Shown piece after piece: positions 10,287 through 22,071 of a stretch of DNA of 64,000 bases (positions within the stretch are counted from its first letter, which is position 1; the number at the start of each line of letters is the position of its first letter). Made by a program: the position numbers and the translations under genes. The DNA is taken from NCBI GenBank assembly GCA_020310875.1, contig CM035423.1:143820129-143884128 (forward strand), in the 5' to 3' direction. The notes below the pieces were generated by a model that was not told the origin of the DNA, ran no database searches, and saw only the letters and a list, made by a program, of their open reading frames with translations. Source of the DNA: Ceratopteris richardii (lineage: Eukaryota; Streptophyta; Polypodiopsida; Polypodiales; Pteridaceae).

Positions 10287-12944
10287 CAGAGGTCTCTACA
10301 CTAAAAACAAACTCTGCTAATGTTGTGCAGAATGAAGAATGGGTGTTTAGTACTATTTGTAGTTTTGACCCATCTTCTCATGAGCAGTGTATGTCTGTAG
10401 TAGACTCAAATGTTTGCTACTTTGATAGTGGGGAAACCAAACATATTAGCTTGTAGCATAAATTCTTCACTTCACTTGAGCCTGGCCCTGCATGGAATAC
10501 TATCGTATGCATCAACAACTCCTCTTATCCTATTATGGGAGTTGGTAAGATCATTTTGAATATAGTTGATGGTAGTTCTTTTACATTGTTAGATGCTTCA
10601 TTGGTGCCAGGGATCAAGAAAAATCTGTTATCAGTTTCTTCATTAGCCAAGATTGGCTTGGTTGTGAAATTTATTGGTGACAGATGTGTAGTTCATGATC
10701 TGTCAAATGGGGACATAATTATTTTCGTTGGCATTTTATGTCATTGGCTGTATAAGCTCATAGACTATGAAAAAACTACCAATGATTCAGCATATGCAGT
10801 ACATGATTATCATGCTATGTCAAATGCAGAGCTTTGGTATGCATGCTTTGCCCATTTGAACTTTTCTAGTTTGCTATGCCTGCATGAATCTAAAATGGTG
10901 TCCTCTTTGCCCAAACTTAAGGCACCCGGTTAACATGTATGTGAAGGCTGTATTTTGGGCAAAATTCAGTCCTCCTTCCCAAAAGATGGTTCAGTTCCAA
11001 CTATTTAGAAATTTTAGCTTGTTCATAGTGATGTCTATGGTCCTATGCAAACACCTTCTTTTGGGAACTATCTTTACTTCGTGACTTTGATCGATGATTT
11101 TTCTAGGCACGCATGGGTATATCCATTCACGTTAAAGTCCGAAGTGTTTATGTGCTTCAAATAGTTTTTGGTTTTGGCTGAAAATCTATGATCAGTGATA
11201 ATGCAGATCATTCCATTTCTGATGTAGATTTGCACTTATTGGTGAGAGAGCTGATATTGAGGAGGCAAAAACTATTCCAAAAAGGTTGGTGGAGAATTTG
11301 CATGACAAAAAAGTAGATGCACCTCTGTCATACCATACTCTTTCAAGCTCTCATAGTGCCTCTTTTGCATTAGATTGCTTTGCTATGGCTGCCTCTAGTC
11401 TCTATGATGAGAATGAGCCTGTTTTGTTTGATGAAGCACAAAATTGTGAAAATTGGATGGTTGCTATGCAATCAGAATATTATGCTATCATGAAAAATGG
11501 TATGTGGTTTTTATGTGACTTGCCTCTTGGAAAGAATGCCATTGGCACTAAGTGGGTATACAAACTGAAGCGTAAGCTTGATGGAACAGTTGATAGGTAT
11601 AATGCTAGGCTTGTTGCAAAGGGTTATGTGCAAGAAAGAGGCATTCATTTTGATGAAACCTTTGCACCTACTTGCCGGATGACTACTGTTCATAGCATCT
11701 GTGCACTTGCAGCTCATCATGGTTGGAATGTACATCAATTGGAAATTAAAATTGGATTTCTGAATGGTGAAGAAGTGTATGTTTTTTAGCCTCGTGGCTT
11801 TGCATGGAAAGGGCATGAAAACCAAGTGTGCAAGTTAAAAAAGGCATTATATGGTTTAAAGCAAGCATCACATGCTTGGTATGAAAAGATACATGCCTAT
11901 CTGATTGCACATGGTTTTGAGAACAATCCAACTGAAATTACTTAATATGTTAAGCATGTTAATGATGTGCGTCCGATCATTGTTGTGTATGTTGATGACA
12001 TGCTACTCAATGGTCCTCATGAGAAGCATATTGTTGATTTCAAGGCTGATTTGCACGCCTCATTTGAGATGTCTGATTTGGGGCATTTGCATCATTATTT
12101 GGGCATTCAATTTATGCAAATTGATGGTAGAATAGCTTTGTGTCAAATCAAATATATTGACATATTATTGCAGCATTTTGACCTTGAATATTGCAAACTA
12201 TTGCCACTCCTATGGAAGTAGGTTTACGATTGAGTCTTCATGATGCTCGAGATGGATTTGATGCTATCCTTTATCAACAGCCTATTGGATGCTTGATTTA
12301 CTCATGCATTACTCAACTAGATGTTCAGTTTGCTGTCTCACAAATGAGTAGGCTTATGCATTCCCTAGGTGTCAAGCATCAGTAGACAGTTAAGCGCATC
12401 TTTTGTTATGTGAGTGGTAGTCGACTACTTGGATTGTTTTATCCCAAGGTGGGATCACTAGTGCTAGATCTACATGCTTTTTTTGACTCTGACTGTGCTG
12501 GTTGCTATGATACTCATGTGTCCACTAGTGAATTTTACTTCATGCTTGGTAGCTCATGTATATATTGGTTGAGCAAGAAGCAGTCTACTATGGCCACTTC
12601 CAGCTATGAGGCTAAGCATAGGGCAACTTTCACAACGACTCTTGAGTGTGTGTGGCTCAGATGCCTTATGGCTACTTTGGATGTTGGTCAGTCTTTTGCC
12701 ACCATCTTCACTGATAGTTAGAGCACATTGGCAGTTGTGAGGAACCCTCTGTTCTATGCTCACATCAAGCACATTGAGGTGCATTATCTTTATGTCAGGG
12801 AGAGGCTCTCTGCTAGAGAGGTCAGCTTGGCATATATGCCCAGAAGAACATTGCATACCTTTTCATCAAGGCTCTGCCTAGGGAGAAATTTGAAGGTTTT
12901 CACAAAGCTTTTGGCTTACTTCCTTTTGTGGATTGATTCCACAT
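10287..12944 (+). pseudogene. Ty1/copia pol remnant E3 (protease, partial integrase, RT, RNase H)
   Basis: Protease-like CYFDSGETKHIS is near 10420, with partial integrase to about 11188. The text then jumps to the acidic linker DNADHSISDVDLH, so the integrase core is deleted. RT 11286-12220 has IGTKWVYKLKRKLDGTVDRY, ETFAPTCRMTTV, HQLEIKIGFLNGE and the catalytic YVDDMLL with GPHEKHIVDFKADLHASFEM. RNase H 12400-12940 has FFDSDCAGCYDT, SWLSKKQ-like YWLSKKQSTMATSSYEAKH and KHIEVHYLYVRERL. Stops occur at about 10456, 11787, 11943, 12218, 12383 and 12719. RT remains conserved enough to classify but not to work. Confidence 0.87.
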
Positions 12945-13009
12945 AGCTTGGCACTTCCTTATACATGATTGTCAGCTCCTTGTTCACCACATCACTCCCA
13001 GGTAGGATT

Positions 13010-13240
13010 TGTTGATATATTTAGGTAGTGATGTATGTGAACACACTAGGACCACTAGGGCACTTTTTGTCCTCTTTAAGAGGGTTTTTTTCCCTTGGCT
13101 TTTATATATGCCTATAGTTGTAAGCGGGTACTTATCTTTGTACATTCTAGTGGTAATACATTTAGTATTGTTTGTCGTGCTCCAAGCTTCTTCTTCTTGC
13201 TTGTGTTGTCGTGTGCTTCTACAGACATCTAACTCCAATA
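13010..13240 (+). repeat. Copia LTR (3' LTR of E3)
   Basis: 231 bases, starting TGTTGATATATTTAGG and ending AACTCCAATA, where CA at the end has decayed to TA. It is almost colinear with the E2 LTR. The upstream CACTCCCAGGTAGGATT is a degraded polypurine tract. Confidence 0.85.
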
Positions 13241-13868
13241 GTAATGCCCTCTATATCCTAGGAAGAAGATAATCTCGCAAATTGGATGATGGGTGATGCA
13301 AAGTGTTGCACTCTGGAAATTAGTGAAATAAATGAAGAATTAGTAGAAGAAGCCTAGGAGGTCAAAAAGAATCAAAAAATGAAAATTTATGCTTAAACAC
13401 TAACAAAGGAGATAAAGTAAGTCATTGGAGGAAACAAGAGGTAGGGGTCAATATAAAGCCTCCAGGGACCAAAATTTGGCATTTTTCACAAAATGTTTCT
13501 TATTGGAAAGAGTTAATAGGTGGTGGTTAAATAGAGCGAGAGCCTCCCTAGGCCAAAATGAGCTCATTCTCTCTATCGAAGTGACTACTCCTCCAGAAGG
13601 TGGTAAATTTCAATTTTTGCACTAGAGGCAAGAAACACCAAGTGGGCCACTTGACTTCAACGTTGATTTTTTACCAAAGAGGATCACTACACTCTGTGCT
13701 CTAGGTGAGCAAAGAAAGCTCAATAATTATTTGAATGTTGTTTTAAAACATGCAGAACATGTCCAAGAATCTCAGGTTACACCTCATGAGTTAGTGGTAC
13801 CTAAGGAGATTCTCTTTGTAGAAATCTTATTAGAATGGACCATGGAGCCAATCCCAAAGCATGAGTTA
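13241..13868. other. Unassigned segment between copia E3 and the gypsy 5' LTR
   Basis: No recognisable protein domain or repeat. The longest ORF-like stretch (13425-13625) has no features supporting coding. It may be old transposon 3' sequence. Confidence 0.35.
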
Positions 13869-14294
13869 TGTTATACTTTATGGAATATTGGAATGTTAAA
13901 TGGATTTTAATGCCTTGAGGGTTTTAATGTGTTTCGTGTTTTGATTTAACAGGTGAAGATCCATGAGGATGTGAATGCACATGGACTTATTCAAATATTT
14001 TTGGAGGTATTTAGAAGAATATATTTAGAAGACATTATTTTTAGTTATTTTTGTAAATAAAATAAAAGAACATTACTTTAAACGTGGCCCTCGTGTATCT
14101 TCTATTTAGGACATAATATGAATTACCTATATATACAATTGCTCTGATAGATTCGTCTATCAGAGTATGTGGGGGGAGATTGTACCCAATTTGGTGTCAT
14201 CTCTTGTCTCTTTCTATTCTTTGAGTACTTTTGTGTGATTTTGTTTCTGTACTATCCTTTGTGTTCATGCATCTGTGGGATCTGAAGGGCAACA
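13869..14294 (+). repeat. 5' LTR of gypsy A1
   Basis: It begins TGTTATACTTTATGGAATAT and ends GAAGGGCAACA, one base before the PBS. A TATA-like CCTATATATA is at about 14127-14136. It is followed by a perfect 10-bp stem, CTCTGATAGA (14142-14151) with TCTATCAGAG (14156-14165), closed by a TTCG loop. Then come the G-run (14170-14175) and GATTGTACCCAAT. It is shorter (426 bases) than the 3' LTR (778 bases). Confidence 0.8.
14142..14165 (+). promoter_or_regulatory. LTR hairpin with TTCG tetraloop
   Basis: A perfect 10-bp inverted repeat with a four-base TTCG loop, just downstream of the TATA-like box and upstream of GGGGGGAGATTG. It sits where the R region of the transcript should begin, so it would be present at RNA ends. 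A stem in the same place but with different sequence occurs in all other LTRs of this family. Confidence 0.6.
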
Positions 14295-14295
14295 G

Positions 14296-14307
14296 TGGTA
14301 TCAGAGC
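14296..14307 (+). other. Primer-binding site of gypsy A1
   Basis: TGGTATCAGAGC, an exact match to the complement of the plant initiator Met-tRNA 3' end. Confidence 0.9.
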
Positions 14308-14514
14308 ATCAGGGATGTCTCGTCATTTTTTTTAGCTACATGAGAGTTTTCAGACAACATCTCCATCATCGCGTGTCGTCACCAGTCGTCGTCTGTTGCT
14401 TCAACCAAAAACCTTCATTTAAATTTGGTGAGTAGTGAATGGAACTCCATGGTTCACCATCAATTACAACTATATCTATCGGTGCCTTAGCATTAGAATA
14501 TAGATTCCTATTGA

Positions 14515-15380
14515 ATGATGTATCAAGCCCCTGTTGTAGAATCGATGCGCATCAGATTTTATAGCCCAAACAATGCAATTTTTAGAGTTCCTTTTGGTAA
14601 CAAAAGGCTGATTCTCATAAAAAAGATTGGTACTAGAAACCACCAGTTTCTACGATTTGATGGCCAAAAGGATGGGCCTTTAGTCCTTTCCTAGCTGTCA
14701 GAGTTTGATGATTTTTATACTGAAGAGTTGTATGCTGAAAGTGAAAAAGTTAAATTTGCCACTAACTATTTAGTAGGTAAAGCTCAACTCTGGTGGAATG
14801 TCCTGCGGCACAGTACGGAGCGTCCAACAATGTGGAAGGCTTTCCAAGAGAAAATGAGGGATTCTTTTCTTCCTCCTCAATACCATTTGTATGTTCGACG
14901 TGCATGGACGACCCTTACATGGAAGGAGGGTGATAGGGTTACTACTTACACTGAGCAGTTCTGGCAAAATTTACTACTTGTTCGAATGCTTGAAGAAGTA
15001 CTGGAGGATATCTTGCAACAGAAATATGAAGATGGTTTGGAGGTGGGAATCCAAGCTAAGCTTCACACCCTACGGCCTACATGATGCAGAAAAAGAATTC
15101 CAGTCCATAACCAAGTCACTCTGACTACAACAACCACGTGAACGACCATTTTCTGTTAAACCTACATTTCCTATGAAGCATACTTTTAATGCCCCATCTT
15201 ACCCTAGTTTTCCTCCTCCTCCATAATCCAATTACTCAACTCCACCTGTTGCTTCATCTCTCCAACCAACCAAACCACCTACCCTTCAAACTTCAGTGGT
15301 CGATGCCCAATAGAAGCGACCACGACTCAGTTGTTGGAATTGTGGTAAACCTGGACATACAAAAATAAGATGCAGATTGC
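14515..15380 (+). pseudogene. Chromovirus gag remnant
   Basis: The retrotransposon Gag capsid core is recognisable: LRFDGQKDGPLVLS, then FATNYLVGKAQLWWNVL, MWKAFQEKMRDSFLPPQY, LTWKEGDRVTTYTEQF and DILQQKYEDGLE. This is the LxGxAxxWW...F...F pattern of plant gypsy Gag, which packages the RNA. The zinc knuckle CWNCGKPGHTKIRC (C-X2-C-X4-H-X4-C) lies at about 15332-15373. A stop near 14693, a stop at 15082 and frame changes up to the knuckle break it. The start near 14515 (MMYQAPVVES) is the first plausible ATG in frame and is uncertain. Confidence 0.8.
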
Positions 15381-18300
15381 GACCCCTTCACATGAAACCA
15401 GCTACAGCTCAATCGCATAACATGGAGGTCCATAATGAAGAAATTCCTCCTGTTTGGATAGAGGAATCATTGGAGAAGGACTTAAGTACCTTGGGTAACG
15501 ATATCTCTCTTCACTCCCTCCTTTCCATGCAGGGTACAATAAATAATAAACTAGTTAAAATTCTACATGATGATGGTAGTTCACATGACTTCATTTCACA
15601 TTTATTAGTGCAAGAACTTAAATTACAAATGTTTCCTTCCTTGTAAAAAGTGAAAGCTGCATTTCAAGGTAGTTGTTATAATGTAATACGAGAAGTGCAA
15701 GATGTTACGATTAGCATAGGCCCATATGTTGATTCACTAACATTTTTAATTGCACCTTTGCAATCTTACGATGTTATACTAGGTATGCCTTTTCGTCACC
15801 ATTATAACCCACGTATTGACTACCATACACATACTTTTAACTTTGAAGTCAAAGGTCAAGTCATTAGTTTGTCTGCACGGCATGATTTTCAATCGTTTCC
15901 ATTGATTAGTCACACTCAAGTAAAACGGGCATTTAGGAAAGGATTCAACTCATGCATTGTTTATGTCAATGTCATCAATGATTATACTCATACACTTCCT
16001 GATGCATATAAATCTTTCATGAGTACTTATAAGGATTGTTTTATGTCTGAGTATCCCTGTGAACTACCACCATCTCGAGGATCCTTTGACCATAGCATAG
16101 ATTTAGTCCCTGGTAGTTCTCCTCCTCATAAAGCACCTTATAGAAATTACCCACTACATCAAAAGGAAATAGAAAACCAAGTAAAAGACTTGCTACAAAA
16201 AGGACTTATAAGGCCTAGTTCTTCCCCATTTGGAGCACCAGTTCTCTTGATAGAGAAGAAGAATAAAACTTATCGAATGTGCATTGATTATAGAGCCCTT
16301 AACAAGATCACAATAAAGAATAGATATCCTATTCCTCGAATATATGGTCTCTTAGATAAGTTACCAGGAGCTCGTGTCTTTAGTAAAATTGATCTTAAAT
16401 CAGGTTACCATCAGATTCGTATGACACAAAGTAATATTTTTAAGACTACATTTAGAACTCAAACTGGCCATTATGAATTCATGGTAATGCCCTTTGGACT
16501 TACTAATGTCTCTGCGACATTTGCACGAATGATGAACAATATTTTTATTGATTACCAAGTTTTTGTTCTTGTATTCTTTGATGATATACTTGTTTACCGT
16601 AAGAATGATAGTGAACATGAAAAGCATCTTGAAACAGTTTTTCATTTGTTACGAGAGAACACACTTTATGCTAATCCTGAAAAGAGTTATTTCTTTCAGC
16701 ATAAGCTAGAATATTTAGGACATATTATTTCAAGTGAAGGTGTGCATGTGGATCCCAAAAAGATTAGAGTTATCGTAGAATGGCCTACACCACAATCAGT
16801 CAATGATGATCGTTGTTTTCTTGGGTTGGCTAGTTTCTATAGGAAGTTCATTCGAAATTTTTCTTATTTAGCATTGCCTCTTACCTTGTTGTTGAAAAAG
16901 AAAATAAAATTTGCATGGGGACTTACCCAACAACAGTCCTTTGAAAAACTTAAACATGCACTTTCACATGCACCTGTTTTATAGTTACCTGATTTTTCAC
17001 AACCTTTTCATGTCGTAACTGATGCTAGTGGTTCAGGAATAGGTGTTGTTTTAATGCAAAATGACCATCCTATCGCATTCGAGAGTAGAAAGCTTAAGCC
17101 CTCAAAACAGAATTATAGTACGTATGATAAAGAATTGTTAGCAGTTGTGCATGCTTTGCGAATTTGGAAACACTATCTTATGGGCTCTGAGGTCTTAATC
17201 AAAACCGATCAAGAGGCTATTAAGCATTTATTAAATCAGCCCTTAATTTCAGATAGGCATCTTAAATGGGCATCATTCATTCAAAATTTCCAACCCATGA
17301 TACAATATCAGCCTGGTAAAGCTAATGTTGTAGCGGATGCTCTTAGCCGTTTTCCTTCGCATTCGGTTGTTTTGAATAATATTTCTGCCATCCAAATTCA
17401 TTCTTTTCAAGAAATGATTTCCACTTATGCATCTGATTTGTATTTTTCACGTGCATGGCATGACTTCCACAATGGTGCATCTTTATCTGATGAACATCAT
17501 AATGGTTTTCTCTATTTTCAACATAGATTGTGCATAACCCAAGCTTTTAAAGATTTTGTCATTAAAGAAATGCATGAACCATCTTACATGGGACATAGAG
17601 GCATACAAAGCACCATTTCTACTTGCAAAGATTTCTTCTTCTGGCCACACATGGAAACAGATATTGCACATTATGTTTCTCAATGCATTGTATGTCAGCG
17701 TGTCAAACGTCATCATGGTAAACCAATTGGATTATTAATGCCACTTCCCATTCCAAATGAACCATGGGAGCAAATCTCTATGGATTTTATCACAGGTCTT
17801 CCCATCACTTCATCACATAATGATATGATTTGGACAATAGTTGATAGGTTTAGTAAATATGCATATTTCGTTCCATGTAGAAAAACTTTGACTACACCTC
17901 AAGCTACAAAATTATTCATTAAATGCATTTTCCCACATCATGGATTTCCTAAAGTAATGTTATCTGATCGTGATGTCAGATTTTGTAATCATTTTTGGGT
18001 AGCCTTATTTCAACATTTTGGTTGTAAAATAGATTTTAGTTCTGCATTTCATCCTGAAAGTAATGGACAAAGTGAGGCTACAAACAATACTATTCTTGAT
18101 TTATTGCGTTGTTATTCATTAGATAATCCTAGTAACTGGGATGAAAAGTTTCCATTGCTTCAATTTGCTTACAATAACACTGCACACACCACTAATGGTC
18201 GTGCACGTTTTGAAATTGTTTCTGGTAAAAAGCTTCCCACTCCCATATCCCTCACCCAAACTAACATTCCGATGGCTGGTTCTATTGCTCATGATCACGT

Positions 18301-18491
18301 TTCTGTACTTCATGATGTTCAGGAGCACATTAGGAAAAGTCAAGAGCGCTATACATGTAATATCAATACTAAAAAATAAGCCAAAGAATTCAAGGAAAAT
18401 GATTTTGTATGGTTGCGTATCATTAAAAGACGTCTCAAAAATATTTTGCAGTATCCTAAAATTAAACTTGCACCACGCTATTATGGACGGA
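15377..18491 (+). pseudogene. Chromovirus pol remnant: protease, RT, RNase H, integrase (5' part)
   Basis: Protease: LVKILHDDGSSHDFIS near 15556-15603, with DDG in place of the common DSG/DGG. RT 15650-16984: SPFGAPVLLIEKK, YRMCIDYRALNKITIKNRYPIP, FSKIDLKSGYHQIR, the catalytic FFDDILVY, and LGHIISSEGV. RNase H: VTDASGSGIGVVLMQ, TYDKELLAVVHALRIWKHYL, and ADALSRFPS. Integrase from about 17540: zinc site GHRGIQSTIS...CIVCQRVK, then MDFITGLP, LSDRDVRF and NGQSEATNN, giving the D, D, E catalytic set. Stops at 15644, 16982 and 18377 separate four otherwise long open segments. The damage is light, so the copy could have died fairly recently. The reading frame is interrupted at 18491 by the insertion block. 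Confidence 0.9.
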
Positions 18492-20502
18492 TCTCAGGAA
18501 GATTTGCATCTTCCAATTGATGACCCAAAAAATTAAAATATTTATTGATGAATTCTAAACCTCTTTTATATCACTGTTGATCAGTTGTTATGGATTGAAT
18601 TAACTATTTTTGAAGTGTTTGCTGGTACAAGAAAGGATTAAGCAGGACATATATTCATGTTAGGGTTTTCTTTAATTGCATATTGGATGTGTTTTATATT
18701 CATACACTTAAGAATTAAGGGTATTCAACCCTAGGGTTTCATAAGTTGTTATGATTTTATGTCAGTTAAGTTAATCCGAAGGATCTCAAATGATTCCAAT
18801 AGGTTCATGTTAGAGTTTATTTATGTTCCAAAGGGTTAATGATAGGGTTTATTTAAATGTTAATGAGCTAATGGTAGGATTCCAAAAGGGTTTTAAGGGG
18901 TTTAGTGTGCAAGAATGAAGATTAACCTTAGTTTGAAGGGTTGAAACAAATAATATTTAATGAAATTAATCTATAATTTAACATTGGTTAACCTACAAAT
19001 TTAATTTATGGTTTAATTTGTTAATTTAATAGTGTGTATACTTTTAAATACTAAGGTTCTAATTAATTAAACCCTTAAACTAAGATTGAATTAAATGATT
19101 TATTTAAAATAAGAAATATAGGCTAATTAAATTAAAAATGGTAAATTAAATGGATAAATAACTAGTGGTCTATATGAGTACTAGGAAAAAGAATGGTTTA
19201 TAGAAGATGTGTAACTAAAGTGATTGAAAGAGTGGTTGGAATAAATGATGCAATTAAAGGAAGTTAAAGAGAAACTTTAAATGAATGGTGTATATGAAAA
19301 AGGTTAAAAGAATGGAGTAAGTGAGTTGTGTAAATAAAGTCAATTTAAAGTGTGGTGAAAGTAAGGAGATTAAAGTGTGGTTGTAGATTAAAAGTTAAAA
19401 CCAAAAGAGTGGATTAGGAAGGACTTGTGTATGTATTTAAATGTGTGTTGAGCTCAAGTTTCTCCTAATGTTTTTTGCAGGTACTATCTCGTGCTCTTTA
19501 CTTTCTTCTATTTTTCCTTCTTTCTCATTAGACCCTCCTCGTGCTCGGGATATTGAGTCGTCATGTCCTGCTGTGTACGATGATCTTGATATGCCCCATG
19601 CTGCTGCATGAATGATTGTCCGGCCGAAAGCATGACCATGCCTATTCCGTGGCTTGGTCTGAGTCCCTGCAGTAGTGTGTGTGTATGTGCGTGTATGTGT
19701 TATGTGTGAATGTGTTATGTGTATGTGCGTGTTATGTGTTATGTGTGTATGTGTTATGTGTGATGTGTGTATGTGTGTATGTGATGTGTGTGTGTTATGT
19801 GTGTATGTGTTATGTGTGATGTGTGTATGTGTGTATGTGATGTGTGTGTGTTATGTGTGTATGTGTTATGTGTGATGTGTGTATGTGTGTATGTGTGTAT
19901 GTGATGTGTGTGTGTTATGTGTGTATGTGTTATGTGTATGTGCGTGTATGTGTGATGTGTGTGTGTGTGAGTGAGTTCCCCCCCCCTCTCTTCTCTGTCT
20001 GTAGCACGCAGCATGCGCAGAGAGAGAGAGAGAGAAATAGAGAGAGAGAGAGAGAGAAAAGAACATCTCTGCTTCCCAAGCCAAAAGAACAGAGATTTCT
20101 TTCAAAAAAAGAAAAGGGAATTATCGAATCGCATGGAGTTCTATATTCGCATGTATAGGCTGCTCTTTTGATTGTTGATGTCAAACCAGGCTGATAGAAG
20201 AGAACTCATGACTATAGAAGTGGAATCCCATAGCGCTCGGCCTCTCAAGGCAACAAGGATCGAATGCTTCAGGTGGTAGAGCTGCAAGAGGAGGACACTG
20301 ATTAATGGACGCATCATACGGAACAAGATAAATTGCAGAAGTTAAGTATATGATAGATCTTCTAATTTTAACTGCTGAATTTTCCTGAGTTTGATAACCT
20401 CTTTGAGTTCTTTGCTATTACCTGAGCTCGCTCCAAGCACCCCGCGTGCGCCGTATTTTTGGCCGTCGCCCTGATCCACCGACGGTGACTTTCGCGCCGA
20501 CA
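18492..20502 (+). repeat. LTR of the gag-only family, divergent left copy
   Basis: The first 1.2 kb closely matches the reverse strand of the ends of the three minus LTRs (28027, 34507 and 41071 inward), including the TG/CA array and the CCGGCCGAAAGCATGACC block. After about 20060 it differs completely from them and ends GACTTTCGCGCCGACA instead of CTCTCACGACCCGACA. It lacks the 73-bp tandem repeat and the LTR ORF. It looks like a recombinant or subfamily LTR. Confidence 0.7.
19674..19975 (+). repeat. (TG)n-type compound microsatellite
   Basis: An imperfect array of GTGTATGT, GTTATGTG and GATGTGTG units. The reverse-strand equivalent is present in all minus LTRs of the family, so the array is a fixed LTR component. 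The apparent ORFs made of C, V, M and Y or of T and H residues are artefacts of the repeat. Confidence 0.9.
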
Positions 20503-20507
20503 TATTT

Positions 20508-20526
20508 TGGTGAACCCGACGTGAAC
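20508..20526 (+). other. Primer-binding site of the gag-only family, plus copy
   Basis: TGGTGAACCCGACGTGAAC lies a few bases after the LTR end and is repeated at the same place in the minus copies (31454-31472, 37925-37943). It starts with TGG, as expected for pairing with tRNA CCA. I could not assign the tRNA; it is not the initiator Met type used by the other elements here. Confidence 0.65.
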
Positions 20527-20541
20527 AAATGGCCTTGCAGC

Positions 20542-20778
20542 TCAGGTATAAAATTTAGATTTTTCGTGCATGTGCATACATGATATCGACAGGTTGGATT
20601 GCAGAAACTTCTTCATCCGTGGGAGCAGTGGCTTTGTCTTTGACTCATTGCACTCTTCTAGGTGTTGAGGGCTGTTCCCTAGGGAACTGAGCGCCTCCAC
20701 GAAGAGTGGCAAGTAGCTATCCTCATCTCGCCACCCCTTTTCATCGACAAGAATGTTTGCACAATCATCCATTAGCAA
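20542..20778 (-). CDS. Conserved antisense ORF in the leader of the gag-only family, plus copy
   Basis: A 78-codon ORF runs opposite to gag between PBS and gag start. It is open in all three copies (here, 31202-31438 and 37673-37909) with only a few residue changes. The product contains MLMDDCANILVDEKGWRDED, SYLPLFVEALSSLGNS, PQHLEECNESK and PLLPRMKKFLQSNLSIS. Its core is visibly richer in G+C than the surrounding AT-rich leader. I do not recognise the protein. It could be a captured fragment of a host exon or a chance ORF kept open because the copies are young. No TATA box, splice evidence or regulatory site was assigned to it. Confidence 0.35.
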   Translation of the reverse strand: MLMDDCANILVDEKGWRDEDSYLPLFVEALSSLGNSPQHLEECNESKTKPLLPRMKKFLQSNLSISCMHMHEKSKFYT

Positions 20779-20905
20779 CTGATGTATTAGATTTTGATTC
20801 TATTAAAAATTGTATAAACTTATACACAAGTCACTCTTTAAGCCTCTTCTTCGATTCAGATTCCAGGTATTTATATTTGGATTCTTTTTGCTTGCACATA
20901 ATTAA

Positions 20906-22071
20906 ATGAAAATGACATCTAATGTAGAGAATCTTCTGCATGATATGGAAGCACGACTAATTTCATCTATAGATTTAAAGCTTAATTCCAAGTTTGAGTC
21001 CTTAAACTCGTTTCTTTCAATCTTAACTACAATAGTATCTGATTTTAATGCAAATCTTAAGTAAATAGTACTCAATTTGATCACGAGTTTAGGAATTTAG
21101 AAGGAGTTCTTCATTATGAACTATCAAATTTAAATGAATAGATGGAAACATTAGCAAATCATGTAAAAGAAATCTCTTCATTCAAAACTATTGGTCAAGA
21201 CATTGCAAATTTAAAAGAGAACATTGAAAGGTTAAACAACGAAATACATGATAGTGCTACATGTGAATGCAAAGATAGCCATCAAGTACGAGTTCAAAGT
21301 ATATCTATGTCTTCTATTGACCAAAACCCTTTACCCGAGTATAGAAGAGTTGATCCTAGGCCATTATGTCAAAGACCGAAGAGAACTGTAAGATGCTTCT
21401 GGTGTGACCAACTAGGTAATACTTATGGGAATTGTATGGCCTATGAGAAAGCATGTAGCCAACAATTGGTATTAGAAAGTGAACAGAAAATATGTGATTA
21501 TCAAAGGCATCTACCATTGAGATTAAACTTAGGTAGAGGAGGAATGATAGACTATTTTGACCAAGAAAAATTTAGTCATAAAACCAAACTTCAAAAACAA
21601 TGGAAACCTAAGAGTCATAAGGAGAAAAGCAATGTATGTCAATTACATTCTATGAACACCAAGATTGTGCCTAAATGTGAATGTTTGGACAATGATCAAA
21701 ACCTTATTAAACCTAAATCTATGAATAACATTGATCTTCAAATTAAATCTAAGGATCAAGATACATTGAAAAAGTTTAAGAAAGAAGAAGATGTAAAGAT
21801 AAAAGATGATGAAAATGAACAATCAGTTGATGGAAATATAGATATACAGGCGGTTAAAACAGAACCTAAAGTCATAGAAATTGACAATAAATGTGATCAA
21901 AATAAAAATGATGAAAGGATAGTACAAACATCTGAAGACGAAAATCTTCAACTTCAATCAGAACATGACAAGAATATGGGAAAATGGGTACAAGAAGCCA
22001 TATGGAAGATTGAAAATAATATAAAAAACTCATCTAAAGGTAAGAAAAAGGAGAAGAATTTAAGTGAATAG
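20906..22071 (+). pseudogene. Gag-like ORF of the gag-only family, plus copy, disrupted
   Basis: It is nearly identical to the intact ORF at 29908-31074, starting MKMTSNVENLLHDMEAR. One base is missing near 21062, in the NANLK region, which shifts the frame. A TAG at 21139-21141 precedes METLANHVKE, after which the frame stays open to 22071. The knuckle is altered: CFWCDQLGNTYGNC has Asn where the zinc-binding His should be. The downstream NLGRGGM motif and the charged tail ending GKKKEKNLSE are preserved. Confidence 0.8.

Larger units (their letters stand above)
10282..13240 (+). mobile_element. Ty1/copia copy E3, 3' half with 3' LTR
   Basis: It begins with no 5' LTR, directly against the outer end of the E2 LTR, inside late gag (VAEVSTLKTNSANVVQNEEW), and runs to a 3' LTR at 13010-13240. 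A deletion near 11188 removes the integrase core. It is the complement of E1, which keeps the 5' half, but the two overlap, so they are not one element simply split by E2. Confidence 0.85.

Noticed and set aside
4047..13240. One copia element (E1 + E3) interrupted by insertion of E2
   Set aside because: E3 restarts upstream (late gag) of where E1 stops (after integrase), so the halves overlap and there is no simple insertion site.
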